This document shows positions 38,601-49,700 of a stretch of 57,500 bases of DNA, piece after piece. Made by a program: the position numbers and the translations under genes. The DNA lies in NCBI RefSeq assembly GCF_964340395.1, contig NC_135567.1, positions 1,143,109 through 1,200,608 on the forward strand, read 5' to 3'. This DNA comes from Glandiceps talaboti (taxonomy: Eukaryota; Hemichordata; Enteropneusta; Spengelidae). Position 1 is the first letter of the stretch, and every line of letters begins with the position of its first letter. The notes below the pieces were generated by a model, which saw only the letters and a program-made list of their open reading frames with translations, had not been told where the DNA came from and ran no database searches.

Positions 38601-40074
38601 CAATAGTTAGGTCTCTATACAATACAACTACTAGTTGTTAACTATAGCTATAGTTGGTTACAATAGTTAGGTCTCTATACAATACAACTACTAGTTGTTA
38701 ACTATAGCTATAGTTGGTTATAATAGTTAGATCTCTATACAATACAACTACTAGTTGTTAACTATAGCTATAGTTGGTTATAATAGTTAGATCTCTATAC
38801 AATACAACTACTAGTTGTTAACTATAGCTATAGTTGGTTATAATAGTTAGATCTCTATACAATACAACTACTAGTTGTTAACTATAGCTATAGTTGGTTA
38901 CAATAGTTAGGTCTCTATACAATACAACTACTAGTTGTTAACTATAGCTATAGTTGGTTACAATAGTTAGGTCTCTATACAATACAACTACTAGTTGTTA
39001 ACTATAGCTATAGTTGGTTACAATAGTTAGATCTCTATACAATACAACTACTAGTTGTTAACTATAGCTATAGTTGGTTACAATAGTTAGGTCTCTATAC
39101 AATACAACTACTAGTTGTTAACTATAGCTATAGTTGGTTACAATAGTTAGATCTCTATACAATACAACTACTAGTTGTTAACTATAGCTATAGTTGGTTA
39201 CAATAGTTAGGTCTCTATACAATACAACTACTAGTTGTTAACTATAGCTATAGTTGGTTACAATAGTTAGATCTCTATACAATACAACTACTAGTTGTTA
39301 ACTATAGCTATAGTTGGTTATAATAGTTAGGTCTCTATACAATACAACTACTAGTTGTTAACTATAGCTATAGTTGGTTACAATAGTTAGGTCTCTATAC
39401 AATACAACTACTAGTTGTTAACTATAGCTATAGTTGGTTACAATAGTTAGATCTCTATACAATACAACTACTAGTTGTTAACTATAGCTATAGTTGGTTA
39501 CAATAGTTAGGTCTCTATACAATACAACTACTAGTTGTTAACTATAGCTATAGTTGGTTACAATAGTTAGGTCTCTATACAATACAACTACTAGTTGTTA
39601 ACTATAGCTATAGTTGGTTACAATAGTTAGATCTCTATACAATACAACTACTAGTTGTTAACTATAGCTATAGTTGGTTACAATAGTTAGGTCTCTATAC
39701 AATACAACTACTAGTTGTTAACTATAGCTATAGTTGGTTACAATAGTTAGATCTCTATACAATACAACTACTAGTTGTTAACTATAGCTATAGTTGGTTA
39801 CAATAGTTAGGTCTCTATACAATACAACTACTAGTTGTTAACTATAGCTATAGTTGGTTACAATAGTTAGATCTCTATACAATACAACTACTAGTTGTTA
39901 ACTATAGCTATAGTTGGTTATAATAGTTAGGTCTCTATACAATACAACTACTAGTTGTTAACTATAGCTATAGTTGGTTACAATAGTTAGGTCTCTATAC
40001 AATACAACTACTAGTTGTTAACTATAGCTATAGTTGGTTACAATAGTTAGATCTCTATACAATACAACTACTAC
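35690..40074. repeat. 60-bp dyad-rich satellite, 73 copies
   Basis: Exactly 60-bp units with almost no length change. Each unit contains two dyads: ACAACTA-C-TAGTTGT (7-bp arms) and the perfect 16-bp palindrome AACTATAGCTATAGTT, which a G in the tatggct variants disrupts. Only three sites vary appreciably (tatagct/tatggct, tacaatag/tataatag, agatct/aggtct). Variant order shows higher-order repeats: a five-unit block at 38401-38700 recurs at 38701-39000, and an eight-unit block at 39001-39480 recurs 600 bp later at 39601-40080. It is the most homogeneous array in the window. Confidence 0.97.
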
Positions 40075-40360
40075 TATTTCAATTCTGGTTCACTCTAGGA
40101 ATGTCGGGGAATTGTAAGTTTTGCAATCGCAATATTGTGTGTGCAAGTTCTAAAACATTTCAAAATAGAACTGATATATCCAATTTTCATAAATTTTCAT
40201 GACAAACTCCAAATTTTAATTTTTCTGTATTTTCATATGAGATGCATTAAATTGTGTTTTTGTTTTTATTAAAATATTAAAAGTAATGTTTAAAAATAAT
40301 ATCCTTGTTGATTCCACTTATTTGCTATCAACCAGCGTTAAGTTCTCATATCGTTGATTC
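40075..40360. other. Unique AT-rich spacer
   Basis: AT-rich sequence between two arrays. No ORF, RNA gene or mobile-element motif is recognised. Confidence 0.6.
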
Positions 40361-41022
40361 TTCTTACTTTAGATAAATCTAACCACCTTTACTACTTTGG
40401 ATAAAACTGACCACCTTTACTACTTTGGATAAATCTAACCACCTTTACTACTTTGGATAAAACTGACCACCTTTACTACTTTGGATAAATCTAACCACCT
40501 TTACTACTTTGGATAAATCTAACCACCTTTACTACTTTAGATAAATCTAACCACCTTTACTACTTTAGATAAATCTAACCACCTTTACTACTTTGGATAA
40601 AACTGACCACCTTTACTACTTTGGATAAATATAACCACCTTTACTACTTTGGATAAATATAACCACCTTTACTACTTTAGATAAATCTAACCACCTTTAC
40701 TACTTTGGATAAATATAACCACCTTTGCTACTTTGGATAAATATAACCACCTTTACTACTTTGGATAAATCTAACCACCTTTACTACTTTGGATAAAACT
40801 GACCAACTTTGCTACTTTGGATAAATCTAACCACCTTTACTACTTTGGATAAAACTGACCAACTTTGCTACTTTGGATAAATCTAACCACCTTTACTACT
40901 TTGGATAAAACTGACCAACTTTGCTACTTTGGATAAAACTGACCAACTTTGCTACTTTGGATAAATCTAACCACCTTTACTACTTTGGATAAAACTGACC
41001 AACTTTGCTACTTTGGATAAAA
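40361..41022. repeat. 28-bp minisatellite
   Basis: About 23 copies of a 28-bp unit with accacctttactactttgg and ataaatctaa. Main variants are aaatctaacc, aaaactgacc and aaatataacc, and ccacctttac versus ccaactttgc. The array ends at ggataaaagataatataag, where the next mobile element appears to begin. It is unrelated to the 28-bp array in the GABPB 3' UTR. Confidence 0.95.
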
Positions 41023-41149
41023 GATAATATAAGATAATACTTTATGAAATCCCTAAAGGGTAATTATAACACCTGTTGTAAACAAACACACAATAACAGT
41101 GATAAAAACATCCGATAACCAGATTTAAACTGAATGCCTCCCGTAAGGG

Positions 41150-42310
41150 AATCACTAATTATGCAAATAACTAAAAAAACAATGGTAACAGGCTTTGTTT
41201 TTGGACAAGCGTGCTTTCTTAGGTTACTGTATGTAAGAGTGTATGTTACTGCTTAATTACTGAATATCGATCATTATTCAAAATACTCATTAAAGGTAAA
41301 AGTTGTAGCAACAAACTTCATAGGACAGGTGCATATTATTATGGTTGATATATGTATCATATTATACGAAATTTGAAGCTTGCATTTTTAAGATACAACC
41401 TAGTTACCTAAAATCATTAATTATGCAAATATATAATTAAAACTGTAAGCTATATCAAAAGTTTTATAGGACATATCCACTTTGTTATGGTTACCGTATG
41501 TACTAAATTGTATTGAAATTGAAGTATGCAGTCTTAAGATATAGCCTACTTACCGGAAATTATTAATTATGCAAATTATTCATTAACACTGTAAGCTATA
41601 TCAAAAATGTTATAGGACATATCCGCTTTGTTATGGTTAACATATGTACTAAATTGTATTGAAATTGAAGTATGCAGTCTTAAGATATAGCCTAATTACC
41701 AAAAATCATTAATTATGCAAATTATTCATTAACACTGAAAGGTACATCCACAAGCTTTACAGGACATATGCGATTGTTAAGGTTAACATGTGTACTGAAT
41801 TATATTGAAATTGAAGTATGCAGTCTTAAGATATAGCCTAATTACCAAGAATCATTAATTATGCAAATTATTCATTAACACTGAAAGGTACATCAACAAG
41901 CTTTACAGGACATATGCGATTGTTAAGGTTAACATGTGTACTGAATTATATTGAAATTGAAGTATGTATTCTTAAGATATAGCCTAATTACCGAAAATCA
42001 TTAATTATGCAAATTATTCATTAACACTGTAAGTTACCTCAACAAACTTGATAGGACATATGTGTTTCTTATGGTTAACATATGTTCTAAATTGTGTTGA
42101 ATTTGAAGTATGCATTCTTAAGATATAGCCTAATTACCAAAAATAATTAATTATGCAAATTATTCATTAACGCTGTAAGGTACATCAACGAATTTTATAG
42201 GACAAATGTATGTTGCTATGTTTAACGAATATGCTAAATTATATTGAAATTGAAGTATGCAGTCTTAAGATATTGCATAATTAGTTGATTTCATTAATAT
42301 GCAAATTTCT
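41150..42310 (+). repeat. 146-bp tandem core repeats with octamer motif
   Basis: ATGCAAAT or a close form recurs at a fixed spacing: the G falls at 41425, 41571, 41717, 41863, 42009, 42155 and 42301, each 146 nt apart. A degraded copy lies 146 nt earlier, near 41279. Each unit also has gaagtatgcagtcttaagat, a taggacatat segment and ttattcattaacactg. Copies are clearly diverged, so the even spacing has survived many substitutions. Confidence 0.93.
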
Positions 42311-42424
42311 CTAATTAAACATTAACAGATCTGGCTCAAAACCAAATCATGTCTAGCCATTACCCTAAAGATTATATATCCCAAATTTCATTACAATTGA
42401 TCCAGTCGATTTTTAGAAAATGAT

Positions 42425-42427
42425 GAC

Positions 42428-42492
<65 letters not shown>

Positions 42493-42503
42493 AAAATGAT
42501 GAC

Positions 42504-42544
<41 letters not shown>

Positions 42545-42555
42545 AAAATGATGAC

Positions 42556-42588
<33 letters not shown>

Positions 42589-42671
42589 AAAATGATGACA
42601 CAGACAGACAGACAGACAGACAGACAGAAAAATGATGACACAGACAGACAGACAGACAGAAAAATGATGAC

Positions 42672-42716
<45 letters not shown>

Positions 42717-42780
42717 AAAATGATGACACAGACAGACAGACAGACAGAAAAATGATGACACAGACAGACAGACAGACAGA
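42425..42780. repeat. (CAGA)n microsatellite with nested unit duplication
   Basis: Tetranucleotide CAGA runs of differing length are separated by aaaaatgatgaca, which occurs seven times inside the block (near 42493, 42544, 42589, 42628, 42659, 42716 and 42747) and once, as gaaaatgatgaca, at its left edge (42416). The left flank was therefore duplicated together with the CAGA run. Long Cys/Leu/Ser/Val or Thr/Asp/Arg/Gln frames here are artefacts. Confidence 0.96.
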
Positions 42781-42835
42781 CCAACATTCCCCTTTTAATA
42801 CCTGCCGTACCCTTACGGGAGGTAAAAACGAAGAT

Positions 42836-43106
42836 ACAACTTACAGACTAAACATGAAAACATAAATAACTCAACAACTCTCAGTCAATATTGACAGTCC
42901 TACAGAAATATTCGCACATGCCAGATAAAAGCAATTGTCTGAATAAAACGGAAAAGGAAAATCGGGAATGCACTGAAATAAGCCTAGGTGCAAAATAGAC
43001 AGTAAAAGCCTATTCCCTGGCTATTTGTGTCCATCGGTCATCCTGATTTCCATCATAAAATAAAGTACAAAGTTTGTCTGGGTCAATTCCAGGAAGTCAG
43101 TGAAGC
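42836..43106. other. Unique spacer
   Basis: Non-repeat sequence between the HINE-like element and the 33-bp array. No coding potential is recognised. Confidence 0.6.
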
Positions 43107-43378
43107 TTTATTACGATTAGTGTAATGTGGTCGCGATTGTGTATCAGGATTAGTGTTATGTGGTCGCGATTGTGTATCAGGATTAGTGTTATGTGGTCGC
43201 GATTGTGTATCAGGATTAGTGTTATGTGGTAGCGATTGTGTATCAGGATTAGTGTTATGTGGTCGCGATTGTGTATCAGGATTAGTGTTATGTGGTAGCG
43301 ACTGTGTATCAGGATTAGTGTTATGTGGTAGCGATTGTGTATCAGGATTAGTGTTAAGTGGTCATGATTGTGTTTCCT
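43107..43378. repeat. 33-bp CpG-containing minisatellite
   Basis: About eight copies of a 33-bp unit containing ggattagtgttatgtggtc and gcgattgtgtatca. Units carry ggTCGCGAttg or the decayed forms ggtagcgattg and ggtcatgattg. Because 33 is divisible by three, one frame (LCGRDCVSGLV) is open over 75 codons. Nothing suggests that it is used. Confidence 0.95.
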
Positions 43379-43749
43379 GACTTAAGCTATGAAAGCTGTT
43401 ACGGTAGACGTAAAAACATCGTACGTCATCTATGTGGACTTCCAATTTGGTTTATTCCTCCATCGTTTTGGTAAGAATACAAGATTTTTAAATACAATGA
43501 ATAATAAAAACAAACAAACAATCAACCCATGTTGTGGTTTTCTTCCTCCTAAACAATGATAACTGTCTGAAATGGACAAGCTTTACCATGGCTACCTTAT
43601 TTCCTTTTTTATTAATTATCAAAGAGTTATTGCTACCGAGCGCCCTCAAGTGGCGATCCCTGTAACTTGTAGAAAGGACCGAGCAAGGTAACGTACAGCT
43701 TATCCCACTATTGTCCTTCCTACGGCACGTAAACAAAGATGTTCGCTGT
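43379..43749. other. Unique segment with CTCF-like site
   Basis: One of few non-repeat stretches with several CpGs. It contains tacgtcat near 43423 and a CTCF-like core at 43639-43655. The 92-codon minus-strand frame ends in the flanking array seed and resembles no family I know. Confidence 0.5.
43639..43655 (-). promoter_or_regulatory. CTCF-like core motif
   Basis: AGCGCCCTCAAGTGGCG differs by one base from the bilaterian CTCF core form GCGCCCTCTAGTGGC. The motif is informative enough to be unusual in AT-rich DNA, but binding is not shown. Confidence 0.35.
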
Positions 43750-46700
43750 TCAGGTTTTGTCAGCATAGTGGATGGGGTATGTCAGTATAGGGGATGGGGT
43801 TTGTCAGTGTAGGGGATAGGGTATGTCAGTATAGGGTATAGGGTATGTCAGTATAGATGATAGGGTATGTCAGTATAGGGGATGGGGTATGTCAGTATAG
43901 GGGATAGGGTATGTCAGTGTAGGGGATGGGGTATGTCAGTGTAGGGGATGGGGTATAGAGGATAGGGTATGTCAGTATAGGGGATGGGGTATGTCAGTGT
44001 AGGGGATGGGGTATGTCAGTATAGGGGATGGGGTATAGAGGATAGGGTATGTCAGTATAGGGGATGGGGTATGTCAGTGTAGGGGATGGGGTATGTCAGT
44101 ATAGGGGATGGGGTATGTCAGTATAGGGGATGGGGTATGTCAGTATAGGGTATAGGGTATGTCAGTATAGATGATAGGGTATGTCAGTATAGGGGATAGG
44201 GTATGTCAGTATAGGGGATGGGGTATGTCAGTATAGGTGATGGGGTATGTCAGTATAGGTGATGGGGTATGTCAGTATAGGGGATGGGGTATGTCAGTAT
44301 AGGTGATGGGGTATGTCAGTATAGGGGATGGGGTATGTCAGTATAGGGGATGGGGTATGTCAGTATAGGGTATAGGGTATGTCAGTATAGATGATAGGGT
44401 ATGTCAGTATAGGGGATAGGGTATGTCAGTATAGGTGATGGGGTATGTCAGTATAGGGGATGGGGTATGTCAGTATAGGGGATAGGGTATGTCAGTATAG
44501 GGGATGGGGTATGTCAGTATAGGGGATAGGGTATATCAGCATAGGGGATGGGGTATGTCAGTATAGGGGATGGGGTATGTCAGTATAGGGGATGGGGTAT
44601 GTCAGTGTAGGGGATTGGGTATGTCAGTATAGGGGATAGGGTATGTCAGTATAGGGGATGGGGTATGTCAGTATAAGGGATGGGGTATGTTAGTATAGGG
44701 GATGGGGTATGTCAGTATAGGGGATAGTGTATGTCAGCATAGGGGATGGGGTATGTCAGTATAGGGGATAGGGTATGTCAGTATAGGGGATAGGGTATGT
44801 CAGTGTAGGGGATAGGGTATGTCAGTATAGGGGATGGGGTATGTCAGTATAGGGGATAGTGTATGTCAGCATAGGGGATAGGGTATGTCAGTATAGGGGA
44901 TAGGGTATGTCAGTATAGGGGATGGGGTATGTCAGCATAGGGGATGGGGTATGTCAGTGTAGGGGATATGGTATGTCAGTATAGGGGATAGGGTATGTCA
45001 GTATAGGGGATAGGGTATGTCAGTGTAGGGGATAGGGTATGTCAGTATAGGGGATGGGGTATGTCAGTATAGGGGATAGTGTATGTCAGCATAGGGGATG
45101 GGGTATGTCAGTATAGGGGATAGGGTATGTCAGTATAGGGGATAGGGTATATCAGTGTAGGGGATAGGGTATGTCAGTATAGGGAATAGTGTATGTCAGC
45201 ATAGGGGATGGGGTATGTCAGTATAGGGGATGGGGTATGTCAGTATAGGGGATTGGGTATGTCAGCATAGTGGATGGGGTATGTCAGTATAGGGGATAGG
45301 GTATGTCAGTGTAGGGGATGGGGTATGTCAGTATAGGGGATGGGGTATGTCAGTATAGGGGATGGGGTATGTCAGTATAGGGAATAGGGTATGTCAGTAT
45401 AGGGGATGGGGTATGTCAGTATAGGGGATGGGGTATGTCAGTATAGGGAATAGGGTATGTCAGTATAGGGGATGGGGTATGTCAGTATAGGGGATAGGGT
45501 ATGTCAGTAAAGGGGATAGGGTATGTCAGTATAGGGGATGGGGTATGTCAGTGTAGGGGATTGGGTATGTCAGTATAGGTGATAGGGTATGTCAGTATAG
45601 GGGATAGGGTATGTCAGTATAGGGGATAGGGTATGTCAGTATAGGGAATAGGGTATGTCAGTATAGGGGATAGGGTATGTCAGTATAGGGGATGGGGTAT
45701 GTCAGTATAGGGGATGGGGTATGTCAGTATAGGGGATGGGGTATGTCAGTATAGGGGATGGGGTATGTCAGTATAGGGGATAGGGTATGTCAGTATAGGG
45801 GATGGGGTATGTCAGTATAGGGGATGGGGTATGTCAGTATAGGGGATAGGGTATGTCAGTATAGGGGATGGGGTATGTCAGTATAGGGGATAGGGTATGT
45901 CAGTATAGGGGATAGGGTATGTCAGTAAAGGGGATATTGTATGTCAGTATAGGGGATGGGGTATGTCAGTATAGGGGATGGGGTATGTCAGTATAGATGA
46001 TAGGGTATGTCAGTATAGGGGATAGGGTATGTCAGTATAGGGAATAGGGTATGTCAGTATAGGGGATAGGGTATGTCAGTATAGGGGATGGGGTATGTCA
46101 GTATAGGGGATGGGGTATGTCAGTATAGGGGATGGGGTATGTCAGTATAGGGGATGGGGTATGTCAGTATAGGGGATAGGGTATGTCAGTATAGGGGATA
46201 GGGTATGTCAGTATAGGGGATGGGGTATGTCAGTATAGGGGATGGGGTATGTCAGTATAGGGGATGGGGTATGTCAGTATAGGGGATAGGGTATGTCAGT
46301 ATAGGGGATGGGGTATGTCAGTATAGGGGATAGGGTATATCAGCATAGGGGATGGGGTATGTCAGTATAGGGGATGGGGTATGTCAGTATAGGGGATGGG
46401 GTATGTCAGTGTAGGGGATTGGGTATGTCAGTATAGGGGATAGGGTATGTCAGTATAGGGGATGGGGTATGTCAGTATAAGGGATGGGGTATGTTAGTAT
46501 AGGGGATGGGGTATGTCAGTATAGGGGATAGTGTATGTCAGCATAGGGGATGGGGTATGTCAGTATAGGGGATAGGGTATGTCAGTATAGGGGATAGGGT
46601 ATGTCAGTGTAGGGGATAGGGTATGTCAGTATAGGGGATGGGGTATGTCAGTATAGGGGATTGGGTATGTCAGTATAGGGGATGGGGTATGTCAGTATAG

Positions 46701-49700
46701 GGGATGGGGTATGTCAGTATAGGGGATAGGGTATGTCAGTATAGGGAATAGGGTATGTCAGTATAGGGGATAGGGTATGTCAGTATAGGGGATAGGGTAT
46801 GTCAGTATAGGGGATGGGGTATGTCAGTATAGGGGATGGGGTATGTCAGTATAGGGGATAGTGTATGTCAGCATAGGGCATAGGGTATGTCAGTATAGGG
46901 GATAGGGTATGTCAGTGTAGGGGATTGGGTATGTCAGTATAGGGGATGGGGTATAGAGGATAGGGTATGTCAGTATAGGGGATAGGGTATGTCAGTATAG
47001 GGGATGGGGTATGTCAGTATAGGGGATTGGGTATGTCAGCATAGGGGATAGGGTATGTCAGTGTAGGGGATGGGGTATGTCAGTATAGGGGATGGGGTAT
47101 GTCAGTATAGGGGATTGGGTATGTCAGTATAGGGTATAGGGTATGTCAGTATAGGGGATGGGGTATGTCAGTATAGGGGATGGGGTATGTCAGTATAGGG
47201 AATAGGGTATGTCAGTATAGGGGATGGGGTATGTCAGTATAGGGGATGGGGTATGTCAGTATAGGGGATAGGGTATGTCAGTAAAGGGGATAGGGTATGT
47301 CAGTATAGGGGATGGGGTATGTCAGTATAGGGGATAGGGTATGTCAGTATAGGGGATGGGGTATGTCAGTATAGGGGATGGGGTATGTCAGTATAGGGTA
47401 TAGGGTATGTCAGTATAGATGATAGGGTATGTCAGTATAGGGGATAGGGTATGTCAGTATAGGTGATGGGGTATGTCAGTATAGGGGATGGGGTATGTCA
47501 GTATAGGGGATAGGGTATGTCAGTATAGGGGATGGGGTATGTCAGTATAGGGGATAGGGTATATCAGCATAGGGGATGGGGTATGTCAGTATAGGGGATG
47601 GGGTATGTCAGTATAGGGGATGGGGTATGTCAGTGTAGGGGATTGGGTATGTCAGTATAGGGGATAGGGTATGTCAGTATAGGGGATGGGGTATGTCAGT
47701 ATAGGGGATGGGGTATGTCAGTATAGGGTATAGGGTATGTCAGTATAGATGATAGGGTATGTCAGTATAGGGGATAGGGTATGTCAGTATAGGTGATGGG
47801 GTATGTCAGTATAGGGGATGGGGTATGTCAGTATAGGGGATAGGGTATGTCAGTATAGGGGATGGGGTATGTCAGTATAGGGGATAGGGTATATCAGCAT
47901 AGGGGATGGGGTATGTCAGTATAGGGGATGGGGTATGTCAGTATAGGGGATGGGGTATGTCAGTGTAGGGGATTGGGTATGTCAGTATAGGGGATAGGGT
48001 ATGTCAGTATAGGGGATGGGGTATGTCAGTATAAGGGATGGGGTATGTTAGTATAGGGGATGGGGTATGTCAGTATAGGGGATAGTGTATGTCAGCATAG
48101 GGGATGGGGTATGTCAGTATAGGGTATGTCAGTATAGGGGATAGGGTATGTCAGTGTAGGGGATAGGGTATGTCAGTATAGGGGATGGGGTATGTCAGTA
48201 TAGGGGATAGTGTATGTCAGCATAGGGGATAGGGTATGTCAGTATAGGGGATAGGGTATGTCAGTATAGGGGATGGGGTATGTCAGCATAGGGGATGGGG
48301 TATGTCAGTGTAGGGGATATGGTATGTCAGTATAGGGGATAGGGTATGTCAGTATAGGGGATAGGGTATGTCAGTGTAGGGGATAGGGTATGTCAGTATA
48401 GGGGATGGGGTATGTCAGTATAGGGGATAGTGTATGTCAGCATAGGGGATGGGGTATGTCAGTATAGGGGATAGGGTATGTCAGTATAGGGGATAGGGTA
48501 TGTCAGTGTAGGGGATAGGGTATGTCAGTATAGGGAATAGTGTATGTCAGCATAGGGGATGGGGTATGTCAGTATAGGGGATGAGGTATGTCAGTATAGG
48601 GGATTGGGTATGTCAGCATAGTGGATGGGGTATGTCAGTATAGGGGATAGGGTATGTCAGTGTAGGGGATGGGGTATGTCAGTATAGGGGATGGGGTATG
48701 TCAGTATAGGGGATTGGGTATGTCAGTATAGGGTATAGGGTATGTCAGTATAGGGGATGGGGTATGTCAGTATAGGGGATGGGGTATGTCAGTATAGGGA
48801 ATAGGGTATGTCAGTATAGGGGATGGGGTATGTCAGTATAGGGGATAGGGTATGTCAGTATAGGGGATGGGGTATGTCAGTATAGGGGATGGGGTATGTC
48901 AGTATAGGGGATGGGGTATGTCAGTATAGGGGATGGGGTATGTCAGTATAGGGGATAGGGTATGTCAGTAAAGGGGATAGGGTATGTCAGTATAGGGGAT
49001 AGGGTATGTCAGTATAGGGGATGGGGTATGTCAGTATAGGGGATTGGGTATGTCAGTATAGGGGATGGGGTATGTCAGTATAGGGGATGGGGTATGTCAG
49101 TAAAGGGGATAGGGTATGTCAGTATATGGAATAGGGTATGTCAGTATAGGGGATAGGGTATGTCAGTATAGGGGATGGGGTATGTCAGTATAGGGGATTG
49201 GGTATGTCAGTAGAGGGGATATTGTATGTCAGTATAGGGGATGGGGTATGTCAGTATAGGGGATGGGGTATGTCAGTATAGTGGATGGGGTATGTCAGTA
49301 TAGGGGATGGGGTATGTCAGTATAGGGGATGGGGTATGTCAGTATAGGGGATGGGGTATGTCAGTATAGGGGATAGGGTATGTCAGTATAGGGGATAGGG
49401 TATGTCAGTATAGGGGATGGGGTATGTCAGTATAGGGGATTGGGTATGTCAGTATAGGGGATGGGGTATGTCAGTATAGGGGATGGGGTATGTCAGTATA
49501 GGGGATGGGGTATGTCAGTATAGGGGATGGGGTATGTCAGTATAGGGGATGGGGTATGTCAGTATAGGGGATAGGGTATGTCAGTATAGGGGATAGGGTA
49601 TGTCAGTATAGGGGATGGGGTATGTCAGTATAGGGGATTGGGTATGTCAGTATAGGGGATGGGGTATGTCAGTATAGGGGATGGGGTATGTCAGTATAGG

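Larger units (their letters stand above)
41030..42835 (+). mobile_element. Pearl/HINE-like (Helentron-related) non-autonomous element
   Basis: Organisation from left to right: an AT-rich head, a 13-bp CCTCCCGTAAGGG (41137-41149), tandem 146-bp core repeats (to about 42310), a (CAGA)n block (42425-42780), then the exact inverse CCCTTACGGGAGG (42810-42822). CCGTA-CCCT-TACGG at 42805-42818 could form a terminal hairpin. Subterminal inverted repeats, a tandem core of about 150 bp and a tetranucleotide microsatellite before the 3' end are the known hallmarks of pearl/HINE elements in bivalves. No protein is encoded, as expected of a non-autonomous copy. The outer boundaries are estimates. The family assignment is from architecture, not from a library match. 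Confidence 0.62.

Noticed and set aside
35690-40074. Centromeric satellite
   Set aside because: Only 4.4 kb, with many unrelated arrays around it and a gene nearby. A centromere claim would need much larger arrays or CENP-A data.
42372-42787. Cys/Leu/Ser/Val-rich and Thr/Asp/Arg/Gln-rich ORFs
   Set aside because: Translation of the (CAGA)n microsatellite, open in several frames and on both strands.
43153-43380. 75-codon ORF of LCGRDCVSGLV repeats
   Set aside because: Consequence of a 33-bp unit without stops. There is no flanking coding sequence or family resemblance.
43488-43766. 92-codon minus-strand ORF beginning in the array seed
   Set aside because: No recognised motifs. Its start lies in repeat sequence and it overlaps the CTCF-like site. 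It is likely to be chance.
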